A program made the translations under genes and the position numbers. Under the pieces are notes generated by a model. It was not told the origin of the DNA. It searched no databases and saw nothing but the letters and a program-made list of their open reading frames with translations. Of a DNA stretch of 64,000 nucleotides, positions 43,010-51,406 are shown piece after piece. Numbering within the stretch: position 1 is the stretch's first letter; each line of letters starts with the position of its first letter. Source of the stretch: an uncultured Collinsella sp. (GTDB lineage: Bacteria > Actinomycetota > Coriobacteriia > Coriobacteriales > Coriobacteriaceae); NCBI GenBank assembly GCA_947507155.1, contig CANNOC010000015.1, forward strand, positions 1 to 64,000, given 5' to 3'.

Positions 43010-43224
43010 TGAAGCCCGCAGAGATTCGTGAGCTCTCGGACGCTCAGCTCGTTGAGAAGCTGAAGGAAATGCGCGCCGAGCTCTTTAACCTTCGTTTCCA
43101 GATGGCCACCAGCCAGCTGGACAACACCGCTCGCGTCAACACCGTGAAGAAGGACATCGCTCGCGTCCTCACGGAGCAGCGCGCCCGCGAGATCGCAGCG
43201 GAGAAGTCCGCTGTCGCCGAGTAG
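43009..43224 (+). CDS. rpmC: 50S ribosomal protein L29
   Basis: A 71-residue helical-hairpin protein near the exit tunnel ([39 protein letters not shown]). Overlaps the rplP stop as TAATG; GGAGGAG lies just upstream. Confidence 0.95.
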   Translation: MKPAEIRELSDAQLVEKLKEMRAELFNLRFQMATSQLDNTARVNTVKKDIARVLTEQRAREIAAEKSAVAE

Positions 43225-43240
43225 GACCTAAGGAGAGAAC

Positions 43241-43501
43241 ATGACTGATTCGCGTAACTCGCGTAAGGTCCGTACGGGTGTCGTTACCTCCGTCTCCGGT
43301 GCCAAGACCATTGTTGTCACCATCACCGAGCGTAAGCGTCACCCCAAGTACGGCAAGATGATGACCAGCTCCAAGAAGCTGCACGCTCACGACGAGGAGT
43401 GCACGGCTGGCGTGGGCGACACCGTCCGCGTTATGGAGACCCGTCCTATGTCCAAGATGAAGCGTTGGCGCCTCATCGAGGTCGTCGAGCGCGCTAAATA
43501 A
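43241..43501 (+). CDS. rpsQ: 30S ribosomal protein S17
   Basis: An 86-residue primary 16S-binding OB-fold protein (RTGVVTSVSGAKTIVVTITE; GDTVRVMETRPMSKMKRWRL). AAGGAGAGAAC precedes the ATG. Confidence 0.96.
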   Translation: MTDSRNSRKVRTGVVTSVSGAKTIVVTITERKRHPKYGKMMTSSKKLHAHDEECTAGVGDTVRVMETRPMSKMKRWRLIEVVERAK

Positions 43502-43528
43502 GCAGTCGCTCTTACGACTTGTACGTTT

Positions 43529-43594
43529 CCGAAGATGTGCGTATGCCTGGCTTGCATACCACGGGCCGCATAAAGGCTGCGCACCTCTCTTCGG
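43529..43594 (+). ncRNA. structured RNA between rpsQ and rplN
   Basis: Outer helix CCGAAG/CTTCGG (43529-43534 with 43589-43594), a second helix GTGCG/CGCAC (43537-43541 with 43580-43584) and an inner hairpin GTATGC/GCATAC (43541-43546 with 43554-43559) form a junction-like fold. It lies in a 118-bp gap in an otherwise tightly packed cluster. Confidence 0.5.
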
Positions 43595-43619
43595 TTCTTA
43601 GTTCGGAGGAACATCTACC

Positions 43620-43988
43620 ATGATTCAGATGCAAACCATGCTGAACGTCGCCGACAACTCCGGCGCTCGCAAGATTCGCTGCATCAAGGTGCTTGGCGGT
43701 TCCAAGCGTCGTTATGCAGGCATCGGCGATGTGTTCATCGGTGCTGTCCAGGAGGCTACCCCTGGCGCCAACGTCAAGAAGAAGGACGTTGTCCGTTGCG
43801 TCGTCGTTCGCACCGTTAAGGAGATCCGCCGCAAGGATGGCTCCTACATTCGCTTTGATGAGAACGCCTGCGTTGTCATCAACAACGATGGTTCGCCCGT
43901 CGGCACCCGTATCTTCGGGCCCGTCGCTCGCGAGCTTCGTGACAAGAAGTACATGAAGATCGTCTCGCTCGCTCCCGAGACCCTGTAG
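43620..43988 (+). CDS. rplN: 50S ribosomal protein L14
   Basis: A 122-residue subunit-interface protein ([40 protein letters not shown]). CGGAGGAACATCTACC precedes the ATG. It follows the structured gap after rpsQ. Confidence 0.96.
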   Translation: MIQMQTMLNVADNSGARKIRCIKVLGGSKRRYAGIGDVFIGAVQEATPGANVKKKDVVRCVVVRTVKEIRRKDGSYIRFDENACVVINNDGSPVGTRIFGPVARELRDKKYMKIVSLAPETL

Positions 43989-44001
43989 TTAGGGGAGATA
44001 T

Positions 44002-44307
44002 ATGTATATCAAGAAGGGCGATAAGGTCCAGGTTCTCTCTGGTAAGGATCGCGGCAAGCAGGGCGTTGTCCTGCGTGCTCTCCCCGCCGAGAACAAGGTC
44101 GTTGTCGAGGGCGTTTCGGTCGTCAAGAAGGCCGTCAAGCCCAACGCTGCCAACCAGCAGGGCGGCATCGTTTCGCAGGAGGCTCCCATCGACGCCTCCA
44201 ACGTCAATCTCGTTTGCCCCGAGTGCGGTAAGGTTACCCGCGTCGGTCACGAGAAGGACGGCAAGAACAAGCTGCGCGTCTGCAAGAAGTGCGGCCACAA
44301 GTTCTAA
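44002..44307 (+). CDS. rplX: 50S ribosomal protein L24, zinc-ribbon form
   Basis: A 101-residue assembly-initiator protein with the KOW motif ([20 protein letters not shown]). It has a C-terminal four-cysteine ribbon, CPEC at about 73-76 and CKKC at about 94-97, that can bind zinc. GGGGAGATAT precedes the ATG. It is the last gene of the cluster here; rplE, which normally follows, is absent. Confidence 0.95.
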   Translation: MYIKKGDKVQVLSGKDRGKQGVVLRALPAENKVVVEGVSVVKKAVKPNAANQQGGIVSQEAPIDASNVNLVCPECGKVTRVGHEKDGKNKLRVCKKCGHKF

Positions 44308-44334
44308 GCTGCCCGCAACATCAAGTTGCTAGCA

Positions 44335-44368
44335 AAGGCCCGGATGCTACGGCACCCGGGCCTTTTTT
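44335..44368 (+). terminator. terminator of the ribosomal protein cluster
   Basis: A 9-bp stem (44335-44343 with 44356-44364) followed by TTTT. Confidence 0.92.
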
Positions 44369-44398
44369 GATCCCTTGGGGACGGAGGAAAACGGATCA
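44368..44398 (+). repeat. 31-bp REP-like GGAC element, family 2, copy 2
   Basis: Identical over 31 bp to 7636-7666. It begins in the last T of the rplX terminator. Confidence 0.85.
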
Positions 44399-44399
44399 T

Positions 44400-44485
44400 T
44401 ACTCATTGGGTACTCATTGGGGACGGGCTTAAATGAGTGGTCGTTGTTTGGCAGTCATTGGGGACAGACTTAAATGAGTGGTCGT
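44400..44485 (+). repeat. two tandem REP-like GGAC hairpins, family 4
   Basis: Two copies about 51 bp apart of ACTCATTGGGGAC, two variable bases and CTTAAATGAGTGGTCGTTG. Each copy folds through CTCATT/AATGAG. They stand directly behind the family-2 copy. Confidence 0.75.
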
Positions 44486-44802
44486 TGGGAACGTCCCTAT
44501 GTGCCGGCAGTTTGGTACGGTCCTTTGATGCCTGATGCTTCTATAGGTGTGGAGTAAAACGACCTACTCTGTCTTTTAGGGCTTTGGTGTTCCGTCCCTT
44601 TATGTTTAACAAGGATCGTTGCATGCGCATTTACGCGCATGTCATTGCGTGACATTGCGTGTAACCGCGCAAACATGTGCAAATTATGGCTATATGATGA
44701 CCGTTAAGCACCTAAATACGCATATACGTGCATATACGCGCGCATTTGTGCGAATATAGAGCTGTCAGAAATGAAAGACTTTTCACGACGCAGGAGGCAC
44801 AT
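44486..44802. promoter_or_regulatory. upstream region of the oxidoreductase-DeoR operon
   Basis: About 300 bp with no gene. It holds the perfect inverted repeat ATGCGC/GCGCAT (44623-44640), a direct repeat of CATTGCGTG, and a purine-pyrimidine run with ATACGCATATACGTGCATAT near 44716-44735. These are candidate sites for the DeoR protein encoded two genes on. Confidence 0.45.
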
Positions 44803-45882
44803 ATGGCAGATTCCAAACAGGCTCCGCTCGACGCTGCGGCAGCCGCAAAGGCAGCGTTCGCTTCGGTCCAGAACAAGCCGTTCCCCGATGATATCTTTAC
44901 GGCACCCGAGCTTCGTTGGGCTGTGATCGGGTGCGGCGTTATCGCCAACCAGATGGCCCAGTCTCTCGCTCTTGCTGGCCGCAAGCTTGCGGGCGTCGCC
45001 AACCGCACGCTGTCAAAGGCTCAAGCTTTTGCCGAGCAGTATGGCATCGGGAAGGTCTATGAAACGGTCGAGGACCTCTATGCCGATCCGAACATTGACG
45101 CAGTCTATATCACCACTCCGCATAACAAGCATATCGCCTATCTTCGCGCCGCTCTGGCAGCTGGCAAGCACGTGCTCTGCGAGAAGGCCATTACCCTCAA
45201 CTCTGCCGAGCTCGACGAGGCACGTGCCATTGCCGACGAGCATAACGTGGTCCTTATGGACGCCACTACGGTGTTCCACATGCCCCTGTATCAAGAGCTG
45301 CGCCGCCGCATGGATGCCGGCGAGTTTGGCCGCATGAACCTCGCCCAACTCAACTTTGGCAGCTATAAGGAGTACGGCGATCTGACCAACCGTTTCTATA
45401 ACCGCAACCTCGCCGGCGGCGCTATGCTCGACATTGGCGTCTATGCGCTTTCCGTTATGCGCCTCATTATGGCAAGCCAGCCCGCTGAGGTCGTTTCGCT
45501 GGGTAACACCTGTGAGACCGGTGTCGACGTTGCGGGCGGCATCGTCTGCCGTAATGCAGAGCAACAGCTGGGTGTTGTGAGCCTTACGCTTCACTCCAAG
45601 CAGCCCAAGCGCTCGGTCATCAGCTTTGACAAGTGCTATATCGAGGTCAACGAGTACCCGCGTGCCGATCATGCGACCATCGTGTGGACTGCGGACGGCC
45701 ACCGCGAGGAGGTCCACGCCGGCACCGAGGCTTACGCTCTGTGCTACGAGATGGCCGACCTCGAGAAGGCCGTTGCCGGCGACGACTCCAAGCGCGAACT
45801 GCTGGATTATGCTTCTGATGTTATGGAACTTATGACCAAGCTTCGCGCCGACTGGGGAGTCGTGTACCCCGAGGAGGAGTAA
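44803..45882 (+). CDS. Gfo/Idh/MocA-family oxidoreductase
   Basis: A 359-residue NAD(P)-dependent sugar or polyol dehydrogenase. The Rossmann motif is VIGCGVIANQMAQSL at about 45-59. The conserved segment reads CEKAITLNSAE, where most members have EKP. A C-terminal GFO_IDH_MocA domain with AGGAMLDIGVYALSVM follows. AGGAGGCACAT precedes the ATG at 44803; an upstream in-frame start at 44728 has no ribosome site. It is co-transcribed with a DeoR regulator, so the substrate is likely a carbohydrate derivative. Confidence 0.88.
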   Translation: MADSKQAPLDAAAAAKAAFASVQNKPFPDDIFTAPELRWAVIGCGVIANQMAQSLALAGRKLAGVANRTLSKAQAFAEQYGIGKVYETVEDLYADPNIDAVYITTPHNKHIAYLRAALAAGKHVLCEKAITLNSAELDEARAIADEHNVVLMDATTVFHMPLYQELRRRMDAGEFGRMNLAQLNFGSYKEYGDLTNRFYNRNLAGGAMLDIGVYALSVMRLIMASQPAEVVSLGNTCETGVDVAGGIVCRNAEQQLGVVSLTLHSKQPKRSVISFDKCYIEVNEYPRADHATIVWTADGHREEVHAGTEAYALCYEMADLEKAVAGDDSKRELLDYASDVMELMTKLRADWGVVYPEEE

Positions 45883-45885
45883 ACG

Positions 45886-46632
45886 ATGCTAGTGGAAGAT
45901 AGGCTCAATGCGATTGTGTCGATGGTGCAGCAGGCTGGCTCGGTTACTGTGCCAGAGCTTGCTGAGGCCTTGGGCGTGACGGCGTCCACCATTCGGCGCG
46001 ACCTGCAGACGCTCGATCGCGCACACCGCATCGCCAAGGTCCACGGCGGAGCGACGAGTCTTGAGCGCGCGCACGTGACGCGTGACCTAACGCTCAACGA
46101 GCGCAGCGACCTCCATAACGACGACAAGGAGCGTATCTGCGCCCGTGCGGCGGCGCTTGTGGAGCCCGAGAGCTTTGTATACATCGACTCGGGCTCGACG
46201 ACGCTCAAGCTCATCGAGCATCTTCCACACCTTGAAGATGTCACCTATGTGACTGACTCCGTGCTCCATGCTCAGCATCTCGCCCTGCGCGGCATGCGTA
46301 CCGTGGTGCTGGGCGGCGAGCTCAAACCCGAGACCGAGGCGCTCGTTGGCCCCGATGCCTTGGCAACCCTAGACCGCTACAACTTCAATTGTGGCTTTTG
46401 GGGTTCTAACGGCATTGCCGCCGAGCAGGGCTTCACGGCACCCGATATCGAGGAGGCGCAAGTAAAGCGTATCTCGATGCGCCATACGGCCAAACGCTTC
46501 GTAATCTCGGACGCCAGTAAATTTGGCATGGTGGCGCCCGTCAAGTTCGCGGACTTCCGCGACGCAACGATTATTACTGCGGGCGAGGTTCCCGCCAAGT
46601 ACCGGGCAACGGACAACGTCATCACGGTCTAA
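45886..46632 (+). CDS. DeoR-family transcriptional regulator
   Basis: A 248-residue repressor. It has an N-terminal helix-turn-helix (VPELAEALGVTASTIRRDLQ) and a C-terminal sugar-phosphate sensor domain with the DSGSTT motif (about 102-107) and a GPDALATLDRYNFNCGFWGS segment. It starts 3 bp after the oxidoreductase stop, with GAGGAGTAAACG as ribosome site. It probably senses a phosphorylated sugar and controls this operon. Confidence 0.9.
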   Translation: MLVEDRLNAIVSMVQQAGSVTVPELAEALGVTASTIRRDLQTLDRAHRIAKVHGGATSLERAHVTRDLTLNERSDLHNDDKERICARAAALVEPESFVYIDSGSTTLKLIEHLPHLEDVTYVTDSVLHAQHLALRGMRTVVLGGELKPETEALVGPDALATLDRYNFNCGFWGSNGIAAEQGFTAPDIEEAQVKRISMRHTAKRFVISDASKFGMVAPVKFADFRDATIITAGEVPAKYRATDNVITV

Positions 46633-46650
46633 CAGCAGGGGGCTAAGGCC

Positions 46651-46689
46651 AAAACCACCACGAAGGTGCCTGTCCCCATTGCGGTGGTT
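46651..46689. repeat. REP-like GGAC palindrome, family 1, copy 2
   Basis: A diverged relative of 33-73, with the same AAAACCACCAC arm and GGTGCCTGTCCCC centre but changed stem bases. Confidence 0.75.
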
Positions 46690-46722
46690 AGTAACGAAAA
46701 CCGAGTAGTTTTCTCAATAGAA

Positions 46723-46760
46723 AAGCGGCAACGTCCATCACGGGCGTTGCCGCTTTCGTT
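46723..46760 (+). terminator. terminator of the DeoR operon
   Basis: An 11-bp stem (46723-46733 with 46745-46755) followed by TCGTT. It lies 90 bp after the deoR-type stop codon. Confidence 0.75.
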
Positions 46761-46780
46761 GTCTGCCGGTTTGTCTAAGT

Positions 46781-46982
46781 CTGTAACAACTGGACCGTTA
46801 AAAGTGGGCTAGATGTTACAGATTGAGATACTTCCGAACCTTGCCGTCCCTTTGTCTCGATCTGTAACAGCTGGGACGGATTTTGCCGAGTTACTGTTAC
46901 AGATTGAGATTTTCCCTTGAGGGAGATTCGAATGTCTCTCTCTGTAACGGATAGACCGGAAAATGGGCTCTAACTGTTACAG
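46781..46982. repeat. three tandem hairpins with 80-bp period
   Basis: CTGTAACA/TGTTACAG hairpins, each exactly 41 bp long, lie at 46781-46821, 46862-46902 and 46942-46982 (the last with CTGTAACG). Each is followed by GATYGAGA and the loops vary. The array fills most of the 448-bp gap between two convergent operons. Confidence 0.85.
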
Positions 46983-47041
46983 ATCGAGACGTTTTGGCGC
47001 CGCGGCTGAGCTATCGTGGTGGTTTTGACGTTTGACCAGAT

Positions 47042-47083
47042 AAAACCTGCCAAAATAAACCTGTCCCTTTTTGGCAGGTTTTA
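47042..47083. repeat. REP-like GGAC palindrome, family 3, copy 3, acting as terminator
   Basis: Arms TAAAACCTGCCAAAA (47041-47055) and its complement (47069-47083) flank a loop with CCTGTCCC. On the minus strand it contains the TAA stop codon of the pseudouridine synthase gene, so it probably ends that transcript. Confidence 0.8.
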
Positions 47084-47740
47084 GGGCTCCCAGGGGCAGG
47101 GGGCTTCGATGTGGACGTGCTCGCCGGTAACGGGATGCGTGAAGGACACACTGTGAGCGTGGAGCATCAATCCACAGGGGCGCGGCGTGCCGTACAGGTC
47201 GTCACCGACCAAGGGGTGATGCTCGCTGGCCAGATGCACACGGATCTGATGTTTGCGGCCGGTGAGCAGCTCGACATCGATATAGGAACGCGCGGGCAGG
47301 CCTCGGCGGCTCTTAAGGCGCTTGAGCACCTTGACGCGCGTCTGAGACGGCTTGCCGCTGGCGCCGACGCGCATCTTGCGGCTGTCGTGGCGGTCGCGGG
47401 CGATGGGCTTGTCGATGAGCTTTTCGTTCCAGTCGATCTTGCCCTCGGCGAGCGCCAGGTAGTGCTTTTCGAAAGCGTGGTCGATGACCATCTGGTCAAA
47501 GGCGGGCTGTGTCTGTTTGTCGAGCGAGAACAGCACCACACCGGTGGTGTTGCGGTCCAGGCGGTTGAGCGGCTGCATGTCGGTCGCGGCAAAGCCGTCG
47601 CCCATCGCCAGCAAAAGGTCGCTGGCGTAGTCGGTAAGTGTGCGCTCGCCGGTGCCGTCGCCGTGGACGATCATGCCGGCGGGCTTATCGATGGCCATGA
47701 GCCAGGCGTCGCAGTAGAGGACTTGAGGTTCTTTGTTCAC
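47081..47740 (-). CDS. RluA-family pseudouridine synthase
   Basis: A 219-residue RNA-modifying enzyme converting uridine to pseudouridine. The catalytic Asp lies in LNRLDRNTTGVVLFS, and RKHQIRVHLA and HPLVGDDLYG are family motifs. No N-terminal S4 domain is present. The stop codon lies in a palindrome. It is 15 bp after the U32-family gene on the same strand, so the two are co-transcribed. The rRNA or tRNA target site is unknown. Confidence 0.9.
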   Translation of the reverse strand: MNKEPQVLYCDAWLMAIDKPAGMIVHGDGTGERTLTDYASDLLLAMGDGFAATDMQPLNRLDRNTTGVVLFSLDKQTQPAFDQMVIDHAFEKHYLALAEGKIDWNEKLIDKPIARDRHDSRKMRVGASGKPSQTRVKVLKRLKSRRGLPARSYIDVELLTGRKHQIRVHLASEHHPLVGDDLYGTPRPCGLMLHAHSVSFTHPVTGEHVHIEAPCPWEP

Positions 47741-47755
47741 GTGAAAGCCTTTCGG

Positions 47756-50251
47756 TTAGCTAATTCCCACAAACATGCAGCCCGAGGTGGCGCCGCGCAG
47801 GCGGGCGGCGGGCTTGCGACCTGCCTGCGCTGCCTCAATGGCGCGGCGGACACGAGCGACGGCACGGCCCACCTCTTCGGCTTCGAGCAGTGTGCCGTCC
47901 ACCATGAGACGACGGACGCCGGCGTCGAGCAGCTGTGGTACCTGCGGTGTGAGGTCGATGGGGTAGGCATCGTACAGGCGCGAGCGGCCGTGGATGTCGG
48001 TACGCACCGGCATGACCTTACCGTCGATATTCTTGAGCGACAGCTTGCGGGCGCGCAGGCGGCAATTGGCGCAATCGTGGATACAACCGTTGGCCACCTG
48101 CAGGATGCAGTGCTCGCTCGTCATAACGCGCGGGCGGCCGAACACGGTGATGCCCAGGGCTGCGGGCGCGGAGGTGCCGAGCGAGATAATCTCGTCGAGC
48201 GTGATCTCGGGCGAGAGCCAAAAAGCGCCGGTTCCGCGCTCGGCAAGTGCCTCCATGCAAGGCGTATTGTGCACCGGCAGGCAAGAGCGGACCTCCGCCG
48301 TGGCGCCAACCTGGGCGGCCAGCGCGAGCTCAGAGATGTTGCCTATAGCGACCGTGGCTCCGGCATTGATCCAGGGGTCGACGCGTACGTGGTCAACGGC
48401 ACGGCAGACCTCGTCGAGTACGGGTACGATGCCCTGCTCAAACGCATCGGCGGGGGAGACACCGGCGGCCTCGAGCGCGTCGGTGGTCATGTAGATGCGC
48501 GTTGCACCCTCCGCGCGGGCTGCCTCGGCGGCCTCGAGCGAGGTGACGGTGGCGCAGATCTGCGGCTCGTCGCGGTAATGCTCGGGCGCGGGGCGGGAAT
48601 CACTGGTTACAATCGCCGGCAACTCGAGCGTTTTCGCGCGCTCCTCGTGCGGCGCCAGAATGGCCTCTTCCAGCGTCTTGCAAGCGGCGGCACGCACCTT
48701 GTGCACGGCGGAAAAGCCCATGCCGCAGCCTTCATCGAGCGCCACATCAAAGCTCGCAGCCTCAAAGGGCGAGGAGCCCATGCGGCCCACATGCTCAACC
48801 AGATCGGACGCCTCGACGGCGCGGGTCTTGGCGGCCTCGACGGTAAAGCCGGTAGCGGTGGCGGTGAGCGTGGGGTCGTCGCAGCAGGTGAGCGTCACGG
48901 TAAACGGCTCGCCCAGACGCGCCGCAACGGACACGTCTACGGCGCGGCGGCGCAGCACGTCGCGCTTGAGCGCAGCCCCGGCGGCGTCGATGGCGCGCTG
49001 GCTGCGAATCACGCGCACGCGGCAACCCTCGGGCATGCTGCGGGGCACGCGGCACTCGATGACGTCGCCGGCGGCGGCATCATCGGCGGCGATGGTGGTC
49101 AGGAACTGGTCAAACTCGTCGTCATGACGAAGCTCCAGCAGGTCGCCCTTGCCCACGGGCTCAAACAGCTCAATGCGGGCGATGGCGGCGCGGCGACGGC
49201 GGTCGTCGGGCTTGAGGCCGCGCACATCGCGGTTGGCCAGGCGGCTGCCGAGCACCGTGCCCACGATCTGGCCGCGGTTGTTGGAGCGCTCGTAGCTCAT
49301 CATCTCGTCACCCGAGGTACCGTCTTGATAGGCGTGCGTAAAGTCGCGGTTAAAGCAGCGTTTGAGCTGGCGCTGGCGGGCGGCCTCTTCATCCTTAGAG
49401 GTCGAAACATCGGCCAGCATGTCATCAATCTGATGACGATACACGTCGACGATGGAATACACGTAATCGGGGGCCTTCATGCGGCCCTCGAGCTTGAGCG
49501 ATGCGGCGCCGGCGTCATACAGACGACGAACGAGCTGCGAGGTATTGGTATCGCGCGGGCATAGAGCGCGCTCGCGACCGGCAGGGGAGAGCGAGCGGCC
49601 GTTCTCGTCAATCAGCTCGTAGGGCAGGCGACAGGGCTGAGCGCACATGCCGCGGTTGGCCGAGCGGCCCGCCATGGCAAAGCTCGACAGCAGGCACAGG
49701 CCCGAGTAACAAAAGCAGATGGCGCCGTGGCTAAAAACCTCCAGGTCAACGTCGGGCGCGGCGTCGTGGATGGCGGCGATCTCGTCAATGGAGAGCTCGC
49801 GCGAGAGGGTCACGCGGTCGGCGCCCTGCTCGCGGCACCAGATGGTCCCACGGTCATCGTGGATGTTCGCCTGGGTCGAGATGTGCGTCTCGATGCCGGG
49901 CATGGTGCGCTTGACCTCAAAGAACAAGCCCCAGTCCTGGATAATGAAGGCATCGGCGCCCAGCGTGGAGCAGCGATGGATGAGCTGCAGCGCATCGCTC
50001 ATCTCGGACTGCTTGATGACGATGTTGACCGTGACGTAGACGCGCGAGCCGGCCAGGTGCGCGGCGCGGCAGGCCTGCTCAAAGGCCTCATCGGTAAAGT
50101 TGGTTGCCTTGCGGCGGGCGTTAAAGCTGCCCATGCCACAGTAGATGGCGTCTGCCCCGGCAGCGAGCGCGGCGGCAAAGGGCTCCGGGCCTCCGGCGGG
50201 GGCCAAGAGCTCGGGTCTGCGGTTGGTGGTTCGACTGGCGGTTGCGGTCAT
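47756..50251 (-). CDS. U32-family peptidase-like protein (RNA hydroxylation type)
   Basis: An 831-residue cytoplasmic protein. The N-terminal U32 domain (ELLAPAGGPEPFAAALAAGA; GADAIYCGMGSFNARR) is followed by the conserved Cys-bearing SHGAICFCYSGLCLLSS and GMCAQPCRLPYEL segments, and then a long C-terminal region of about 400 residues with a further CANCR cluster. By family, such proteins (RlhA, TrhP/YegQ) hydroxylate RNA bases and may bind iron-sulfur. It forms an operon with a pseudouridine synthase, which supports an RNA-modification role rather than protease activity. Confidence 0.87.
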   Translation of the reverse strand: MTATASRTTNRRPELLAPAGGPEPFAAALAAGADAIYCGMGSFNARRKATNFTDEAFEQACRAAHLAGSRVYVTVNIVIKQSEMSDALQLIHRCSTLGADAFIIQDWGLFFEVKRTMPGIETHISTQANIHDDRGTIWCREQGADRVTLSRELSIDEIAAIHDAAPDVDLEVFSHGAICFCYSGLCLLSSFAMAGRSANRGMCAQPCRLPYELIDENGRSLSPAGRERALCPRDTNTSQLVRRLYDAGAASLKLEGRMKAPDYVYSIVDVYRHQIDDMLADVSTSKDEEAARQRQLKRCFNRDFTHAYQDGTSGDEMMSYERSNNRGQIVGTVLGSRLANRDVRGLKPDDRRRRAAIARIELFEPVGKGDLLELRHDDEFDQFLTTIAADDAAAGDVIECRVPRSMPEGCRVRVIRSQRAIDAAGAALKRDVLRRRAVDVSVAARLGEPFTVTLTCCDDPTLTATATGFTVEAAKTRAVEASDLVEHVGRMGSSPFEAASFDVALDEGCGMGFSAVHKVRAAACKTLEEAILAPHEERAKTLELPAIVTSDSRPAPEHYRDEPQICATVTSLEAAEAARAEGATRIYMTTDALEAAGVSPADAFEQGIVPVLDEVCRAVDHVRVDPWINAGATVAIGNISELALAAQVGATAEVRSCLPVHNTPCMEALAERGTGAFWLSPEITLDEIISLGTSAPAALGITVFGRPRVMTSEHCILQVANGCIHDCANCRLRARKLSLKNIDGKVMPVRTDIHGRSRLYDAYPIDLTPQVPQLLDAGVRRLMVDGTLLEAEEVGRAVARVRRAIEAAQAGRKPAARLRGATSGCMFVGIS

Positions 50252-50361
50252 ATCCTGCCTTTCAAAATGCTCAGATACTCAAAAGTATAGTGGCGCCGTC
50301 GCGATGGGCGATGCCCGCAGCCTAAGCAGGACAAAGTCTTCAGCAGCCTCTCGGGCAAAAA

Positions 50362-50392
50362 TGATCCGTTTTCCTCCGTCCCCAAGGGATCA
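50362..50392 (-). repeat. 31-bp REP-like GGAC element, family 2, copy 3
   Basis: Exact reverse complement of 7636-7666 and 44368-44398. It ends 6 bp before the stop codon of the YheO-like regulator on the minus strand. Confidence 0.85.
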
Positions 50393-50397
50393 GTGGG

Positions 50398-51054
50398 TCA
50401 GCCCTCCTTGCGGACCTTTTGCAGATAGCGGTAGACGCTGGGCTCAGAGATGCCAAGCGCGGCGGCGGCGCAGGCAACGGCACCCTTGAGCATAAATACG
50501 CCGTTGCCGTTAAGGTGGCGGATAACATCGACGCGGTCGGCCTGGCCGAGCGAGGCGACATCCTGCCCGCGGCTTTCGAGCAGCTCGGAAATACTGCGGT
50601 CGATGAGCTCCTGTGTGGACTCCGAAAGACTTTCGACCTCGATGGGGGAGGGCTCCGTGCGGACCGGCGCGGCGTCGAAGCAGGCCATAAGCTGCTGGGC
50701 CATGGCATTAATGTTGCGCACGGCCGAAAGATCGGTGTTGACGCACAGCATGCCGACGATCTTGTCGTCCTCGCGGATAAAGTACGTTGCGGATTCCAGC
50801 GTCTTGCCACCGGCGCCGCGCCCCTCGTAGCCCGTAATAAACGGCAGGTCGCGATACTTGGGGTCGTGCATAATCTTGAGCACGAGATCGGTGGCGGGTC
50901 CGCCAATCTTGCGGCCGCTCACGATACCGTTGCGAATATCGACGATGGCGTGGTCGGGATCCGAGAAATCGTGCAGCACGATTTCGCTGTTTTTGCCGAG
51001 TATCTGCTCCAGGAAATCGACCATCGGCAAAAAGCGACGTACGGTCTCGTTCAC
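50398..51054 (-). CDS. YheO-like PAS/helix-turn-helix regulator
   Basis: A 218-residue DNA-binding protein. The N-terminal YheO-type PAS domain (EIVLHDFSDPDHAIVDIRNG; GRKIGGPATDLVLKI) is followed by a C-terminal helix-turn-helix (ACAAAALGISEPSVYRYLQK). The GTG at 51054 has AAAGGAG 6 bases upstream; a longer frame to 51195 lacks a ribosome site. It is divergent from the xanthine/uracil permease gene and likely regulates it. Confidence 0.87.
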   Translation of the reverse strand: MNETVRRFLPMVDFLEQILGKNSEIVLHDFSDPDHAIVDIRNGIVSGRKIGGPATDLVLKIMHDPKYRDLPFITGYEGRGAGGKTLESATYFIREDDKIVGMLCVNTDLSAVRNINAMAQQLMACFDAAPVRTEPSPIEVESLSESTQELIDRSISELLESRGQDVASLGQADRVDVIRHLNGNGVFMLKGAVACAAAALGISEPSVYRYLQKVRKEG

Positions 51055-51240
51055 GGGCAACTCCTTTGGGTGAAATCGGAAATGTTCATAACAATTTTTT
51101 CTCATGGTAACACGGTATCTATTGAGTCGCATATTCGCAGGTACATCGCGTAATATAGACGGGCGATAGGAATGCGGCGGTAAACGGTCGACCAAAAGAA
51201 AAGTTAGATGTTATTTTGACTAGGCACTTTCGTTACCTGC

Positions 51241-51252
51241 TGAAACGTTTCA
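51241..51252. promoter_or_regulatory. TGAAACGTTTCA palindrome, cre/LacI-like
   Basis: A perfect 12-bp palindrome inside a longer GCTGAAA...TTTCAGC pair, upstream of the permease promoter. It shares its core with the site before crr. Confidence 0.55.
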
Positions 51253-51290
51253 TTTCAGCTGAAGAATAGTCTGATAACAAAAAATTATTA

Positions 51291-51319
51291 TTGAGAATGA
51301 GAAAAATCTTCAATACGAT
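51291..51319 (+). promoter_or_regulatory. promoter of the xanthine/uracil permease
   Basis: TTGAGA (51291-51296), 17-base spacer, TACGAT (51314-51319), in an AT-rich stretch 87 bp before the start codon. The 352-bp divergent gap contains nothing else I can name. Confidence 0.6.
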
Positions 51320-51406
51320 ATGCAACGAAGGCACAACCTCAGCCCCGCACTGCGTCACAATAGGACGCTAGATGCGAAAACAACTACTTCTAGGATTGGT
51401 GGTCAA

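Noticed and set aside
46781-46982. Possible CRISPR array
   Set aside because: Only three units, an 80-bp period, palindromic halves separated by variable loops and no cas genes nearby.
47111-49564. 817-codon + strand frame across the pseudouridine synthase and U32 genes
   Set aside because: Repetitive Ala/Gly/Val composition, no ribosome site, and both minus-strand genes have clear family motifs.
51055-51406. Purine riboswitch upstream of the nucleobase permease
   Set aside because: No three-helix junction with the conserved purine-aptamer core is visible; only a palindrome and a promoter are found.
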